64,000 nucleotides of DNA from contig CAAGJO010000003.1 in the NCBI GenBank assembly GCA_900770285.1, positions 45,645 to 109,644 on the forward strand, read 5' to 3'. Below the pieces are notes generated by a model that ran no database searches, was not told where the DNA came from, and saw only the letters and a program-made list of their open reading frames with translations. The stretch comes from Oscillospiraceae bacterium. Lineage in GTDB: Bacteria; Bacillota; Clostridia; Oscillospirales; Ruminococcaceae. Position numbers and translations under genes: made by a program. Positions 43,196 to 52,553 of the stretch are shown here, piece after piece. How positions within the stretch are numbered: position 1 is the stretch's first letter; every line of letters starts with the position of its first letter.

Positions 43196-44263
43196 TTAAT
43201 TCTTATTTGATTTCATGCTGGAAATAAGTCGGTCAAACATTTCAGTTAAATCAACTTCGGCTGACCAACCCAATTGTTCAAGCTTATCGGAATTAAGATT
43301 AATCTTTACTTTGGGATTATATCCGAGCTTTGTAATATCCTCTGCAATATCAAAAACAAGTTTTGAACCGCTTTCGGGATATTTTTCAATAAGCAATTCA
43401 GCCATGCCGCGAATTGTTATAAGAGTATTTTTATTTGCAATATTATATGCTTCACCTGATGTGCCTTTTAAAAGAACTATAAGAATACCGATGATTGCGT
43501 CACGGATATAGCAATAATTACGTTCAGTACTTCCGTCGGTTTTTAGTACAATATCTTTGCCTTCAATAATGCTTCTTGCAAACTGTGCAAAAACCCGGTT
43601 ATCTGAATAGTTTACTCCGGCGCCAAAAGTCTGGCATAATCTTGTAACCATAATTGGAAGATTATATTCTTTTGCATAAGAGGCACATAGACATTCGACC
43701 ATTCTTTTGCCTTCGGAATAGCTGCTTCTGACGCTCATAGGGTCAATAGTTCCGAAAGTTAATTCATTTACGCTGTCAATATTAAAATCTACAACGCCGT
43801 ATACTTCCAATGAGGAGAGATAAACCATTCCTTTGATGTTCTTAGCTTTTGCAAGCTCAAGAACATTTTTTGTGCCGGCAATTGCGGTCATTATTGTTTC
43901 AACGGGGTAATCAACAAAATCTTTTGAACTTGTTACGCTGGCACCGTGAATAATATAATCCACAGGATCAGAAACTTCAAGTGGTTTTTGAATATCCTGT
44001 ACAATATATTTCAGCACTGATTTATCGGCATATTCAAAAAGCTTGTCAGCTTTTTGAATATTTCTGATTACTGCAAGTACAGTAAGATTAAGATTTTTCT
44101 CTGCATTTGCGTTAAGCAGTGACAGTACTATTTGGCTGCCGATGAGTCCGGTAGCGCCGGTTACTAGAACGGTTTTATTCTTAAGTATTTCCCAAGGTAT
44201 GGATTTTGCAGTAATTATTTTATCTAAATCATCTTGCAAAATGAGATCGTCTGACAATTTCAT
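43196..44263 (-). CDS. NAD-dependent sugar epimerase/dehydratase (extended SDR)
   Basis: 355-residue extended short-chain dehydrogenase. The NAD loop is VTGATGLIGSQIV, the active-site strand is YLSSLEVYG and the catalytic YxxxK is Tyr-Ser-Glu-Gly-Lys in SSYSEGKRM. A C-terminal nucleotide-sugar domain follows. In many Clostridia a gene like this is next to an IspD-type cytidylyltransferase and glycerophosphotransferases, as here, so its substrate may be a CDP- or nucleotide-bound sugar of a phosphopolymer. The ATG at 44263 follows AAAGGTG; a GTG three codons earlier is less likely. It is the last gene of the operon. Confidence 0.82.
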   Translation of the reverse strand: MKLSDDLILQDDLDKIITAKSIPWEILKNKTVLVTGATGLIGSQIVLSLLNANAEKNLNLTVLAVIRNIQKADKLFEYADKSVLKYIVQDIQKPLEVSDPVDYIIHGASVTSSKDFVDYPVETIMTAIAGTKNVLELAKAKNIKGMVYLSSLEVYGVVDFNIDSVNELTFGTIDPMSVRSSYSEGKRMVECLCASYAKEYNLPIMVTRLCQTFGAGVNYSDNRVFAQFARSIIEGKDIVLKTDGSTERNYCYIRDAIIGILIVLLKGTSGEAYNIANKNTLITIRGMAELLIEKYPESGSKLVFDIAEDITKLGYNPKVKINLNSDKLEQLGWSAEVDLTEMFDRLISSMKSNKN

Positions 44264-44278
44264 AAAAAACACCTTTAT

Positions 44279-45529
44279 TTATTCATTAATATATTTTTTC
44301 ATAAGTTCTACAACTTTATAAGCGGCATTTCCATGTTCTGCACAGCCACGGTCTGACAAGAACTGTTCTTTCTTTTTATTATAAATATTCTCATCAAATG
44401 TAAGGATATTATTTTCCATTTCATCATTATTTGTTGCAATTGCAAAAGGAGTACTTTCAAGAGGATAGTAGAATCCTCTTTCATCATTATAATCGTTAAG
44501 ATCGGTTGCATAAATAAAACCGGGTTTACCAGTAAGAACAAAATCGCAGATCCAGCTTGAATAATCGGTAATTCCCATATCTGAAACAAGCATAAGCTGC
44601 TGTATATCATTAAAATCATTTCCGTTCAATATATCAGGATTATCTCTTATTAATGGCATTTTTTTAAGTGCAGCCGCAACCTTAAAGTGAAATCTGTTAA
44701 TCACTTTCCATTTACCGCCAAATCTTTTTTCAGCAGCAGCAATAATACGGTTATAGTCTATATTATAGCAATCCAGATTACCCTTGTCGTCACGGAATGT
44801 AGGAGCATACAATATGAATTTGGTATCCTCGTCAACCTCATAAAAATCACAAATCTTTTTCTTGATTTCATGGCGTTGTTCTTCATCGCTGAATAGAATA
44901 TCATTTCGTGGGTGACCGTATTCCAGCACCTGAATTTTAGGATTAGGCCAGTAAGTAGAGCGATATACTTCAGTTTCAAATTTTGAATTAGAAATCATAA
45001 AGTCAGTTATTTTATTGACTTTTTTTGCCGCCTTTGCCCATTTTGATGATTTTATTTTATTAGCGTCAATACGCTTTAATCCCATTGAACCATGCCATGT
45101 ATTAATGTAAATCTGATCTTTCTTTTTAGGAAGATATTCCCATGGGAAACAAACTGCGTTATCTACCCAGATTTTTGCACTTGCCATTTCGTAAAAATGT
45201 TCAAGGCTGTTTCTTCTTACTATTTTTACTCCTTCCGGATACTGCCGTGGCAACTTATTCATTCTCTTTTTATCTGAAACATAGACGAGCTCCCATGGAA
45301 GTCCCTGACGCAGAATCTCGTCGCAGATATATGCAGGGTTACAGCTGTATGAGTTATTGAAGTGCATGAATACGACTTTATTTTTCTGGACCGGTGTTTT
45401 GAGCGAAATGATTTTTCTTGTTATAGCAGCGACAATTCCGTCTAACTTCTGACGTGTTCTGAGAAATAAGAATTTAAAAAAGCCTTTTTCAGCCATTCTT
45501 CTTTCTATCTGTGTGAATTTTCTGTGCAT
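44279..45529 (-). CDS. CDP-glycerol glycerophosphotransferase-family protein
   Basis: 416-residue TagF/TarF-type polymer enzyme. Motifs: FMHFNNSYSCNPAYICDEI, INTWHGSMGLKRID (family His/Gly loop), YAPTFRDDKGN, RFHFKVA and GITDYSSWICDFVLTGKPG. Basic residues at the N-terminus suggest peripheral membrane binding. AAAGGA lies before the ATG. It is between the cytidylyltransferase and the epimerase in one operon and is the second of three such transferases in the locus. Confidence 0.85.
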   Translation of the reverse strand: MHRKFTQIERRMAEKGFFKFLFLRTRQKLDGIVAAITRKIISLKTPVQKNKVVFMHFNNSYSCNPAYICDEILRQGLPWELVYVSDKKRMNKLPRQYPEGVKIVRRNSLEHFYEMASAKIWVDNAVCFPWEYLPKKKDQIYINTWHGSMGLKRIDANKIKSSKWAKAAKKVNKITDFMISNSKFETEVYRSTYWPNPKIQVLEYGHPRNDILFSDEEQRHEIKKKICDFYEVDEDTKFILYAPTFRDDKGNLDCYNIDYNRIIAAAEKRFGGKWKVINRFHFKVAAALKKMPLIRDNPDILNGNDFNDIQQLMLVSDMGITDYSSWICDFVLTGKPGFIYATDLNDYNDERGFYYPLESTPFAIATNNDEMENNILTFDENIYNKKKEQFLSDRGCAEHGNAAYKVVELMKKYINE

Positions 45530-45569
45530 TTCAATGATTCCTTTCTATGAATTTTATAAAATCTGTCTA

Positions 45570-46321
45570 TCAAGTATTAATCAGATTATTTGGTGTAAGT
45601 CCTATTCCAAAAGCTTGTTCATTTTCTCTGTATTGAATCAAAGCACGATACATATATACGTCTTCAGGAGTTGTAACTTTAATGTTTCCGCGATTACCTT
45701 CCACCATGAATGCTTCTCTGCCGATACTCTTAATCAATGTACAGGAATCCACAAGATTATCATATCTGCTTTCTTTTTTACGGACCTCTTCGTGAGCTTC
45801 AATAATTTCTTTGAGTACAAAGCTCTGGGGAGCCTGAGCAGCATAAGTATCTTTTCTGTATGGAACATTTTCAACCTTTTTGCCGTTTGAACTCATGAGA
45901 ATTGTTTCAAAACATGGAGTGCATGTGATTGCGTTTCCGTGTTCCTTAACACCCTCAATGTTTTTGAGATAGTGTCATAAGATACCCAGGGTCTTACACC
46001 GTCATGAATAAGAACGGTTGAGTCGCCGGGATTTTCTTCAGCAGCTTTGCACAATGCGTTATAAATAGAATCCTGTCCTGTTTCGCCGCCTGCCACAATT
46101 CCGGAGACTTTTTGAATGCTGAACTTGTTGATAAGTTTTTGCATATATGGAATATAGTCTTTTAATACAGCCATATATATCTTGTCAATTTCAGGGTGAT
46201 TTTCAAAAAGCTCAAGCGTATGAATGATTATTGGCTTTCCGTTAATTTCAAGAAACTGCTTTGGGATACCCGCACCCATTCTTACTCCGGCACCGCCTGC
46301 AAATATAATTGCTATGTTCAT
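45570..46321 (-). pseudogene. IspD/TarI-type cytidylyltransferase, split by a frameshift
   Basis: Two overlapping frames together make one cytidylyltransferase. The first (from 46321) starts MNIAIIFAGGAGVRMG, has IPKQFLEINGKP and LIHDGVRPWVS, and ends early. The second carries EGVKEHGNAITCTPCFETIL and AAQAPQSFVLKEI to the stop at 45570. The break is at an A5 tract (T run 45960-45965 on the plus strand); one more A restores the whole protein. It is either a recent mutation, a sequencing error or a slippery site. It should make CDP-ribitol, CDP-glycerol-like or CDP-methylerythritol; the surrounding genes favour a wall-polymer role (TarI-like). Confidence 0.82.
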
Positions 46322-46427
46322 AATTATTATCATTCCTTTCAATCAAATCTTTGATGTATTTACATGATTAGAAATTATAAAACTCACTGTATAAAGATTA
46401 TTTTTAACTAAATTCCTGTAATTCCTG

Positions 46428-49115
46428 TTATTTATAATTATGCTTATTGACTTTATCAAATTTATTCTGGAAATCAATAACTTTTTCATATATTCTTTTA
46501 CAGTTATTATGATCAGAATACTGGAAGAAATCATCAACACGGTTTTTATATTTATCTTCCATTATACATTGATTATCAATATAATTGCAAAGACATTGTA
46601 TAATTTCGTCATGATTTCGGCATATAGGACCAAAGCCCATTGTTTCATATACCAATCCTCCTGCTTCATATTGTGGAGGAAGAGCATCAGGATGGTAATA
46701 AATCAAAGGCTTTTTCATATATGCAAAGTCGAACTGTACTCCGGAATAATCTGTAACCATAAGGCTTGATTCGGTAAGAATCTTTTCATAGCTTATATCA
46801 CTGGTTGCGGCAATAATATCAACACAATCATTTTTTTCAAAGTCAGTTATCTGTGATGACATTGCTGGATGCAAAAGGTATACGATTCTATAGCCTTTCT
46901 CTTTAGCCTTTGAGATAAACTGCTTGTCATTAATAAGGCTGTTGTAAATATGATAATACTCGCTGTTAATAAAGCTGTCACTGTGAGCGTATGTTGAACC
47001 TTTTTTCGCTTTTCCTGTAGTTATTCCACGACGCCATGTAGGTGTGATAAGAATAATTTTTTTGTCATTGCTTATAAGTCCGTCATATCTTGCATGACCA
47101 GTCAGCTGCAGAGCGTTCTTATCATAGTAGTCATAAATTTCATGATTTACATTTTCAATTTCATATTTTGATGCAAAGAAATAAAGCACTGTATTATCGA
47201 AAGTTCTGTTCTGATACTGAGCGATTTTTTGGATTGTAAGGCCATGAGCAAGGCAAACAATCCTTGCATTATATAAATCCTTGAAATATTGCTGAGTAGC
47301 ATGATAGTATCCGTTGCAGTTCATTGTATCAACATGAGTTGCAAGCATTAAATCAGTATGCAAAGCCAACATTTTATGATGTATCGAATTGAATTTTATT
47401 ATAGTGTCATATTCTTTTTTCAGTCGTTTATAATCAGGTGAGTCCTTTTGTACAACATAATAAATTTTGATACCTTTTGGTTTCTGTTTCTTTACGTATC
47501 TATAGAAATATTCACCGTTATCACCTGCTTTAAACAACTTGTCCATCGTAAGCCATATTTTCTGTTTGTAAAACGGTTTTGTAATCCAGTAAAGCAGACG
47601 ATTGCCCACCATTTTGATTTTCCACATTCCATGCGTTCTTCTGGAAATAGCTTTTATAAATGAAAGTTCATGCAGCAAAAGCTTTCTCTTTGTAAGTCCT
47701 TCAATAAGAAATTCACTATTGTTATTATTATATGAAAGAATATACTTATCAAAAACCCAATATGATTGTGTAATATTGCTCAGTTTTGTCTGTGCGCGAA
47801 TAAATGTAATCTTTAGAGGATAATACGTTCCTTTATACTTTAAGAAAAACGAAATTGTCATATTATTACAAAGTTCTTTTGTCGGAATGGAAAGCTGGAA
47901 AGTATAATTGCCTTTTGCTGATACATTAAAGAATTTATTTAATGCATAAATATTATTTCGTCTTACAGGGTATTCTATTTCTTTATTTATGACAGCTACA
48001 ATTTCAATATCATCATTAAAAACATATACACCAGGAAACGAACCGTCCATTGTCAGGTTTTCTCCGTCAAAGTAAATAACTCTGATTTCCATTTTATGAG
48101 CGTTAAGTGACCAAAGATTACAATCTTTATAATAAGCAAATAAATTTTTACCGGAAGAAACGATTGTTGGCATAAGATTGTCATTTTTATATTTCATCCG
48201 CAGTAAGTTAAGTGAGAAAAACTGAGGAACTCTTGCAGTTCCATTCAAGCGATTATTACTTATTACAACATCGTCAATATTCTTTAATGCTTCACCGGTT
48301 TTGACTATGAACTTCTGAACTTCATCCGGAGAAAGAATAGTTTTATCTCTTTCATTCATGTTGCAGGCATATCTGCAGACAATCATATATAAAATAAAAC
48401 TTTGTTTAAATTTACTGGAACCTGGTTTAACAGCATCAATAAAGAAATACTCCATTGAATCAAGATACCATGATTTGTCAAACTGAGGAAGATAGTTGAA
48501 ATAGTCATTTTCCATAGGAGCTGTAAATGTAAACTCATTTATAAGCATAGTGTAATAAGAATTTCTATCGATGATATCAATGATTGCTTTCCACTCGCTG
48601 TCATAAGTCAGACGTTCATCAAATTTAATGCCATTAAATAATACTTTTTGAAAAACATATGCAGAAAGACACAAATGGAACTTATTTGGAAACATTGATA
48701 GATCAACTTTATATCTGCCGTGTTTGTCAAAAGTGCTTTTGAATGCAGCATATTTTGAAACTTTTCCATTATTTGTGTTTATAGGGGTAAAAGATACTAT
48801 TGTATTATTGCTTTTTAAAGCTTTAATGGCACGATATAATGCATTTGTGCCATAAAAACCACTATTGGTAACAAAGGAAATAAAGTCTCCTTTAGTTTCT
48901 GTCAACGCAAGATTATAAACTTGCGGGTCGTTCTTGTCGGAAACATCATAATAAAAACAATGGTTGCTCGGCATATTGCAGCTATTTTTGTTACCGCAAA
49001 AGTCCATACAGTATATGTTAACAAGATTTTGTTTAAATGCTTTGTCAGCGGTTATGGAATCAATTGTCTGGTTAAAATCATCAGTGCTTTTAATAAACAA
49101 GACAATATCTAACAT
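46428..49115 (-). CDS. Large fusion: GT2-like region plus TagF-type glycerophosphotransferase
   Basis: 895 residues. The first 200 look like a glycosyltransferase-2 fold that has lost its clear DxD (MLDIVLFIKSTDDF, GDFISFVTNSGFYG). A middle section (about 330-480) is a beta-rich region that I do not recognise. Residues 510-880 are a CDP-glycerol glycerophosphotransferase domain: CLAHGLTIQKIAQ, LITPTWRRG, LLHPAMSSQI and MVTDYSGVQFDFAYMKKP. It could be a polymerase that lengthens a teichoic-acid-like chain. AAAAGGTGAT precedes the ATG. It lies between licD and the cytidylyltransferase. Confidence 0.8.
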   Translation of the reverse strand: MLDIVLFIKSTDDFNQTIDSITADKAFKQNLVNIYCMDFCGNKNSCNMPSNHCFYYDVSDKNDPQVYNLALTETKGDFISFVTNSGFYGTNALYRAIKALKSNNTIVSFTPINTNNGKVSKYAAFKSTFDKHGRYKVDLSMFPNKFHLCLSAYVFQKVLFNGIKFDERLTYDSEWKAIIDIIDRNSYYTMLINEFTFTAPMENDYFNYLPQFDKSWYLDSMEYFFIDAVKPGSSKFKQSFILYMIVCRYACNMNERDKTILSPDEVQKFIVKTGEALKNIDDVVISNNRLNGTARVPQFFSLNLLRMKYKNDNLMPTIVSSGKNLFAYYKDCNLWSLNAHKMEIRVIYFDGENLTMDGSFPGVYVFNDDIEIVAVINKEIEYPVRRNNIYALNKFFNVSAKGNYTFQLSIPTKELCNNMTISFFLKYKGTYYPLKITFIRAQTKLSNITQSYWVFDKYILSYNNNNSEFLIEGLTKRKLLLHELSFIKAISRRTHGMWKIKMVGNRLLYWITKPFYKQKIWLTMDKLFKAGDNGEYFYRYVKKQKPKGIKIYYVVQKDSPDYKRLKKEYDTIIKFNSIHHKMLALHTDLMLATHVDTMNCNGYYHATQQYFKDLYNARIVCLAHGLTIQKIAQYQNRTFDNTVLYFFASKYEIENVNHEIYDYYDKNALQLTGHARYDGLISNDKKIILITPTWRRGITTGKAKKGSTYAHSDSFINSEYYHIYNSLINDKQFISKAKEKGYRIVYLLHPAMSSQITDFEKNDCVDIIAATSDISYEKILTESSLMVTDYSGVQFDFAYMKKPLIYYHPDALPPQYEAGGLVYETMGFGPICRNHDEIIQCLCNYIDNQCIMEDKYKNRVDDFFQYSDHNNCKRIYEKVIDFQNKFDKVNKHNYK

Positions 49116-49139
49116 TTTATTATCACCTTTTCTGTAATT

Positions 49140-50600
49140 TTAATTTTTGCTATAATATTCCCCAAAATCCACTTCAATTATATCGTGTCCTGCTTTCCTT
49201 AAGCTTGCAGGGATCCACCTGTTGTAATCACCGTAAGAATATTTAAGATAAGATTTATAATTTTTTGGTACAGGAAAATCATGACCGTTGAATTTCAGAT
49301 ATTCAACATCTTCCAGCCATTCAGCAGGAAAAGCTCCGTGGCGTAAATGTTCTCCTGTTCCGTCATACAAATATTTTGTATTTTTTTTATTGTATTTCTG
49401 AATGACTTTGTCCTGATATTTTTCAAGCTTTTTCATGGGCGTTTTGCGTATATACTTTGTTGCCAGCCTGCATACCATTTTAAGTCTGCCATAAAAATGC
49501 ATGGGAGTGCCTTCCCATTTATGAAACACCATAGAACGCACGAAAAGCGTTTTAAACACATGCAGCTTTTGACCCAACTTATTATTTGATGTATGGTCAT
49601 GCACAAAAATATCAATAAAAATCCCTTGATGCATTTCCGGAAAGCGGCAGGAAAACCGAGTTACAAACTTTGTGCCGTTCAGACGTATTTTAGTAAATAC
49701 GCTGTGATATTCCGGATCAGTTTCACATGACTGGAAAAACATAGACGAATCCAATTCGTCATTTATTACTGATAAGAATTTGTTGTAATCATCTCTGAGC
49801 ATCATAACATCCATATCGTCATCCCAAGGAATCATTCCCTGATGTCTGACTGCTCCCAGAAGTGTTCCTCCTCCGAGAAAATATTTTATATCATGCTTTT
49901 TACATATACGGTCAAATTCCAGCAGGCATTTAAAAAGTAATTCATGGAGTAGATGAAGATGTCCGTTATATGTGTTGTCAAAATAAAAACGTTCCTCAGA
50001 ACGCTGTTTGGAAAATTCAAGCATGTATTTTCCGTCTTCATAGGAAATTATGTTATTGTAGCCGTAGTCCGAGAGATATTTTATGTTTCGGGCGATGCAT
50101 TTGCCGTGGCCGGCATAGTAGATACCTTTTGGAAGTCTGTTGAATTCTGCCAAAATAAAAAGCTGTGCAGCAAAAAAATCCATAATATTGGTGCAGTTGT
50201 TTTCACTGGCAGGATTGCTTTCAGTAAGTCCCGCACCATAAATATTACCGCAATATAAAACAATAGAGTTTTGATCTGATTCTATATTAAAATCGGTAAC
50301 ATAAATTTTTTTGTCACAGTTTATTTCTTTTGACCGTTTAATCGGGCTGTTTTTAAAACTCCAGATTAATGCCGTATTAATATTGTCGTTGACACTGTAA
50401 AGAAGATTCAGATTCGGAGCATATTTCTTTTGTACTGATAAAAGTATATCTTTAAAAGATTCAATAACCTCATAACAGCAATTAATACTCTGAAAATAGA
50501 TATTCAACTCATTTAAGGCTGAATAATCAGATTTATCTGGTGCAGTGCATCTGTAAAGCCAGTCATTTCTATAATCATTCTTAATTTCATCTGTAACCAT
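49140..50600 (-). CDS. LicD-family phosphotransferase with a long N-terminal extension
   Basis: 486 residues. Residues about 215-480 are a LicD domain, which transfers phosphocholine or another phospho-group from a CDP carrier to a glycan: YFLGGGTLLGAVRHQG is followed by MIPWDDDMDVMM, the key nucleotidyltransferase motif. The first 200 residues are an extra domain that I do not recognise (YVTDFNIESDQNSIVLYCGNI). The ATG at 50600 is chosen because GAGGT lies 5 bases upstream. It is the first gene of the minus-strand operon. Confidence 0.85.
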   Translation of the reverse strand: MVTDEIKNDYRNDWLYRCTAPDKSDYSALNELNIYFQSINCCYEVIESFKDILLSVQKKYAPNLNLLYSVNDNINTALIWSFKNSPIKRSKEINCDKKIYVTDFNIESDQNSIVLYCGNIYGAGLTESNPASENNCTNIMDFFAAQLFILAEFNRLPKGIYYAGHGKCIARNIKYLSDYGYNNIISYEDGKYMLEFSKQRSEERFYFDNTYNGHLHLLHELLFKCLLEFDRICKKHDIKYFLGGGTLLGAVRHQGMIPWDDDMDVMMLRDDYNKFLSVINDELDSSMFFQSCETDPEYHSVFTKIRLNGTKFVTRFSCRFPEMHQGIFIDIFVHDHTSNNKLGQKLHVFKTLFVRSMVFHKWEGTPMHFYGRLKMVCRLATKYIRKTPMKKLEKYQDKVIQKYNKKNTKYLYDGTGEHLRHGAFPAEWLEDVEYLKFNGHDFPVPKNYKSYLKYSYGDYNRWIPASLRKAGHDIIEVDFGEYYSKN

Positions 50601-50750
50601 ATCAAACCTCAAATATAGAATTTATGTTTAATTATAGCATATACTGACCGTTTGTGCTTAAACTATTATAACATATTTACATTTAAATGTAAAGCAGAAT
50701 GATTGAAAATTATTAATTTATGCAGAATACTGTCATATATGGAATAATTC

Positions 50751-50779
50751 TTGACAAAACGGTACATAAGTGATACAAT
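50751..50779 (+). promoter_or_regulatory. Promoter of the glycosyltransferase-tagGH operon
   Basis: TTGACA (50751-50756), 17 bases, TACAAT (50774-50779). The gap of 216 bases between the two divergent operons is otherwise AT-rich; on the minus strand TATAAT at 50629-50634 may serve licD. Confidence 0.75.
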
Positions 50780-50816
50780 TAACAAGTTAAAATAATGAGA
50801 AAGACGGTTATGGATT

Positions 50817-51653
50817 ATGAATAATGATTTTAATAACCTTCCGCAATATAGTATTTTGATGTCAGTTTATTCGGGCGAAAAGCCGGAATATCTGAAAGCA
50901 AGTCTTGAAAGCATGTTTAACCAGACTTATCAGTCAGATAACTTGGTCCTGGTTTGCGACGGACCGCTTACAAAAGAGCTTGATGAGGTTATAGGCTCTT
51001 TTGAGGTTAAATATCCCGATATTTTCAGGGTTATAAGATCAGAGAAAAATGTAGGCACAGGGCAATGTGCAAATATAGGCATTGACGCCTGCAGGCATGA
51101 ACTGATTGCTAAAATGGATTCTGATGACATAGCTTTGGAAAATCGTTTTGAAAAGCAGATCTCTGCAATGAGCAAATATCCCGAAATTAATATGTGCGGC
51201 GGTTTTATTCAGGAATTTGATACTGATACCGGCGAAAATATTGCTGTAAAGAAAACTCCTGAAGATGACGCAGCTATTCATCAATATGCGAAAAGACGAA
51301 ATCCGTTCAATAATCAGACTCTGATATTTAAAAAATCTCTTGCTAAGTCAGTGGGAGGATATTCAGATATAAAACGCTGTGAAGACTATGAATTTGTGGT
51401 GCGAATGCTGGACAGCGGTGGAGTCGGTATGAATATACAAGATGTTTTAGTAAAATATCGTGTATCTGCCAATAATTATGAAAGACGAAGCAACTGGAAT
51501 AATACAAAATCGTTTATAGCTGTAAGATGGCGGATCTTCCGCATGGGATATTCAAATATAATTGACTTTATTATACCTTGTTTAATGCAGCTGGGAATTT
51601 TTATTCTGCCAAAATCGCTTACAGGTAAAATATATAAGAATTTTTTAAGGTGA
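50817..51653 (+). CDS. Glycosyltransferase family 2
   Basis: 278-residue GT-A enzyme. Motifs: ILMSVYSGEKPEYLKASLESMFNQTY (family start), LVCDG, AKMDSDDIALENRF with the metal-binding DxD and RNPFNNQTLIFKKS. It resembles beta-glycosyltransferases that add a sugar to wall or capsule repeat units. It lies 8 bases before the TagG-like permease, so it may make the linkage unit or a side sugar of the exported polymer. Confidence 0.88.
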   Translation: MNNDFNNLPQYSILMSVYSGEKPEYLKASLESMFNQTYQSDNLVLVCDGPLTKELDEVIGSFEVKYPDIFRVIRSEKNVGTGQCANIGIDACRHELIAKMDSDDIALENRFEKQISAMSKYPEINMCGGFIQEFDTDTGENIAVKKTPEDDAAIHQYAKRRNPFNNQTLIFKKSLAKSVGGYSDIKRCEDYEFVVRMLDSGGVGMNIQDVLVKYRVSANNYERRSNWNNTKSFIAVRWRIFRMGYSNIIDFIIPCLMQLGIFILPKSLTGKIYKNFLR

Positions 51654-51660
51654 TGATGGG

Positions 51661-52515
51661 GTGAGCGTTATTAAAAAGAAAAAATTTGATTTTTTTGGAC
51701 TTGCAGATATTCTGCATGAACATAAGGGTCAGAGAAAACAGATATTGCTTCTCTCAGTCAATGAGCTGAAGAAAAAATATAAAGGTGCCGTTTTGGGACC
51801 TATGTGGGCGCTTATAAAACCTACATTCACAATGTTTATCTTATGGTTTGCATTCAGCGTCGGCCTTCGCCGTGGCGGCGGAGTTGAATTTATGGGAACT
51901 AAATATTCCCAGTTTATATTTATGTTTACAGGATATATTCCATGGTTTTTTATCTCTGAATGTATTATCGGCGGCTCAAGGTCAATAAGAAAAAACAAAC
52001 AGTTTGTAACCAAGCTGTCTTTTCCTGTTTCAAATATAATGACTTTTACATCGCTGTCAGCTCTTTATGTACATTTCTTCCTGAGCTTAATAATGTATAT
52101 TGTTTTGCTTTGCAGCGGATATGGTCCAAGCATATATAATCTTCAGTATTTCTATTACTGCGGAATGATGTACTTGTTCTTCCTTGTTCTGTCATGGGTT
52201 ACAGCCCCACTCAGTGCGTTCAGCAAAGATTTTGAAAATCTGGTGAATTCCATAATTACAGGTCTGTTCTGGATGTCCGGTGCACTGTGGAACACTTACA
52301 GCATTGAACCTTTATGGCTTCGAAAACTGATGTATTTTAATCCCATAAACTATTTCCTGAACGGTTACAGAAAGTGCTTTTTGTCCCATACGTTTATTTT
52401 TGACAGCAACTATACAATGGAAACGGTTGTGTTTTACGCTGAATTTATAGCTTTGATTTTTATAGGCGCACATGTCTATAAAAAGTTCAGAAAAATTCTT
52501 CCCGATGTACTGTAA
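51661..52515 (+). CDS. Polysaccharide/teichoic acid ABC exporter permease (TagG type)
   Basis: 284-residue ABC-2 membrane protein with six helices. KYKGAVLGPMWALIKPTFTMFILWF and GYIPWFFISECIIGGS match the TagG/RfbA family, which flips undecaprenyl-linked teichoic acid or O-polysaccharide. The frame starts with GTG at 51661 after AAGGTGATGATGG. It is followed 38 bases later by the tagH-like gene. Confidence 0.88.
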   Translation: MSVIKKKKFDFFGLADILHEHKGQRKQILLLSVNELKKKYKGAVLGPMWALIKPTFTMFILWFAFSVGLRRGGGVEFMGTKYSQFIFMFTGYIPWFFISECIIGGSRSIRKNKQFVTKLSFPVSNIMTFTSLSALYVHFFLSLIMYIVLLCSGYGPSIYNLQYFYYCGMMYLFFLVLSWVTAPLSAFSKDFENLVNSIITGLFWMSGALWNTYSIEPLWLRKLMYFNPINYFLNGYRKCFLSHTFIFDSNYTMETVVFYAEFIALIFIGAHVYKKFRKILPDVL

Positions 52516-52553
52516 TTGTTCCGGTGTAATATTGAAAGGATTGAATATTTTAT

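Noticed and set aside
46343..46540. Frame of 65 residues on the minus strand between the cytidylyltransferase and the large TagF fusion
   Set aside because: It overlaps the end of the 895-residue gene in another frame, has no ribosome site and is low-complexity.
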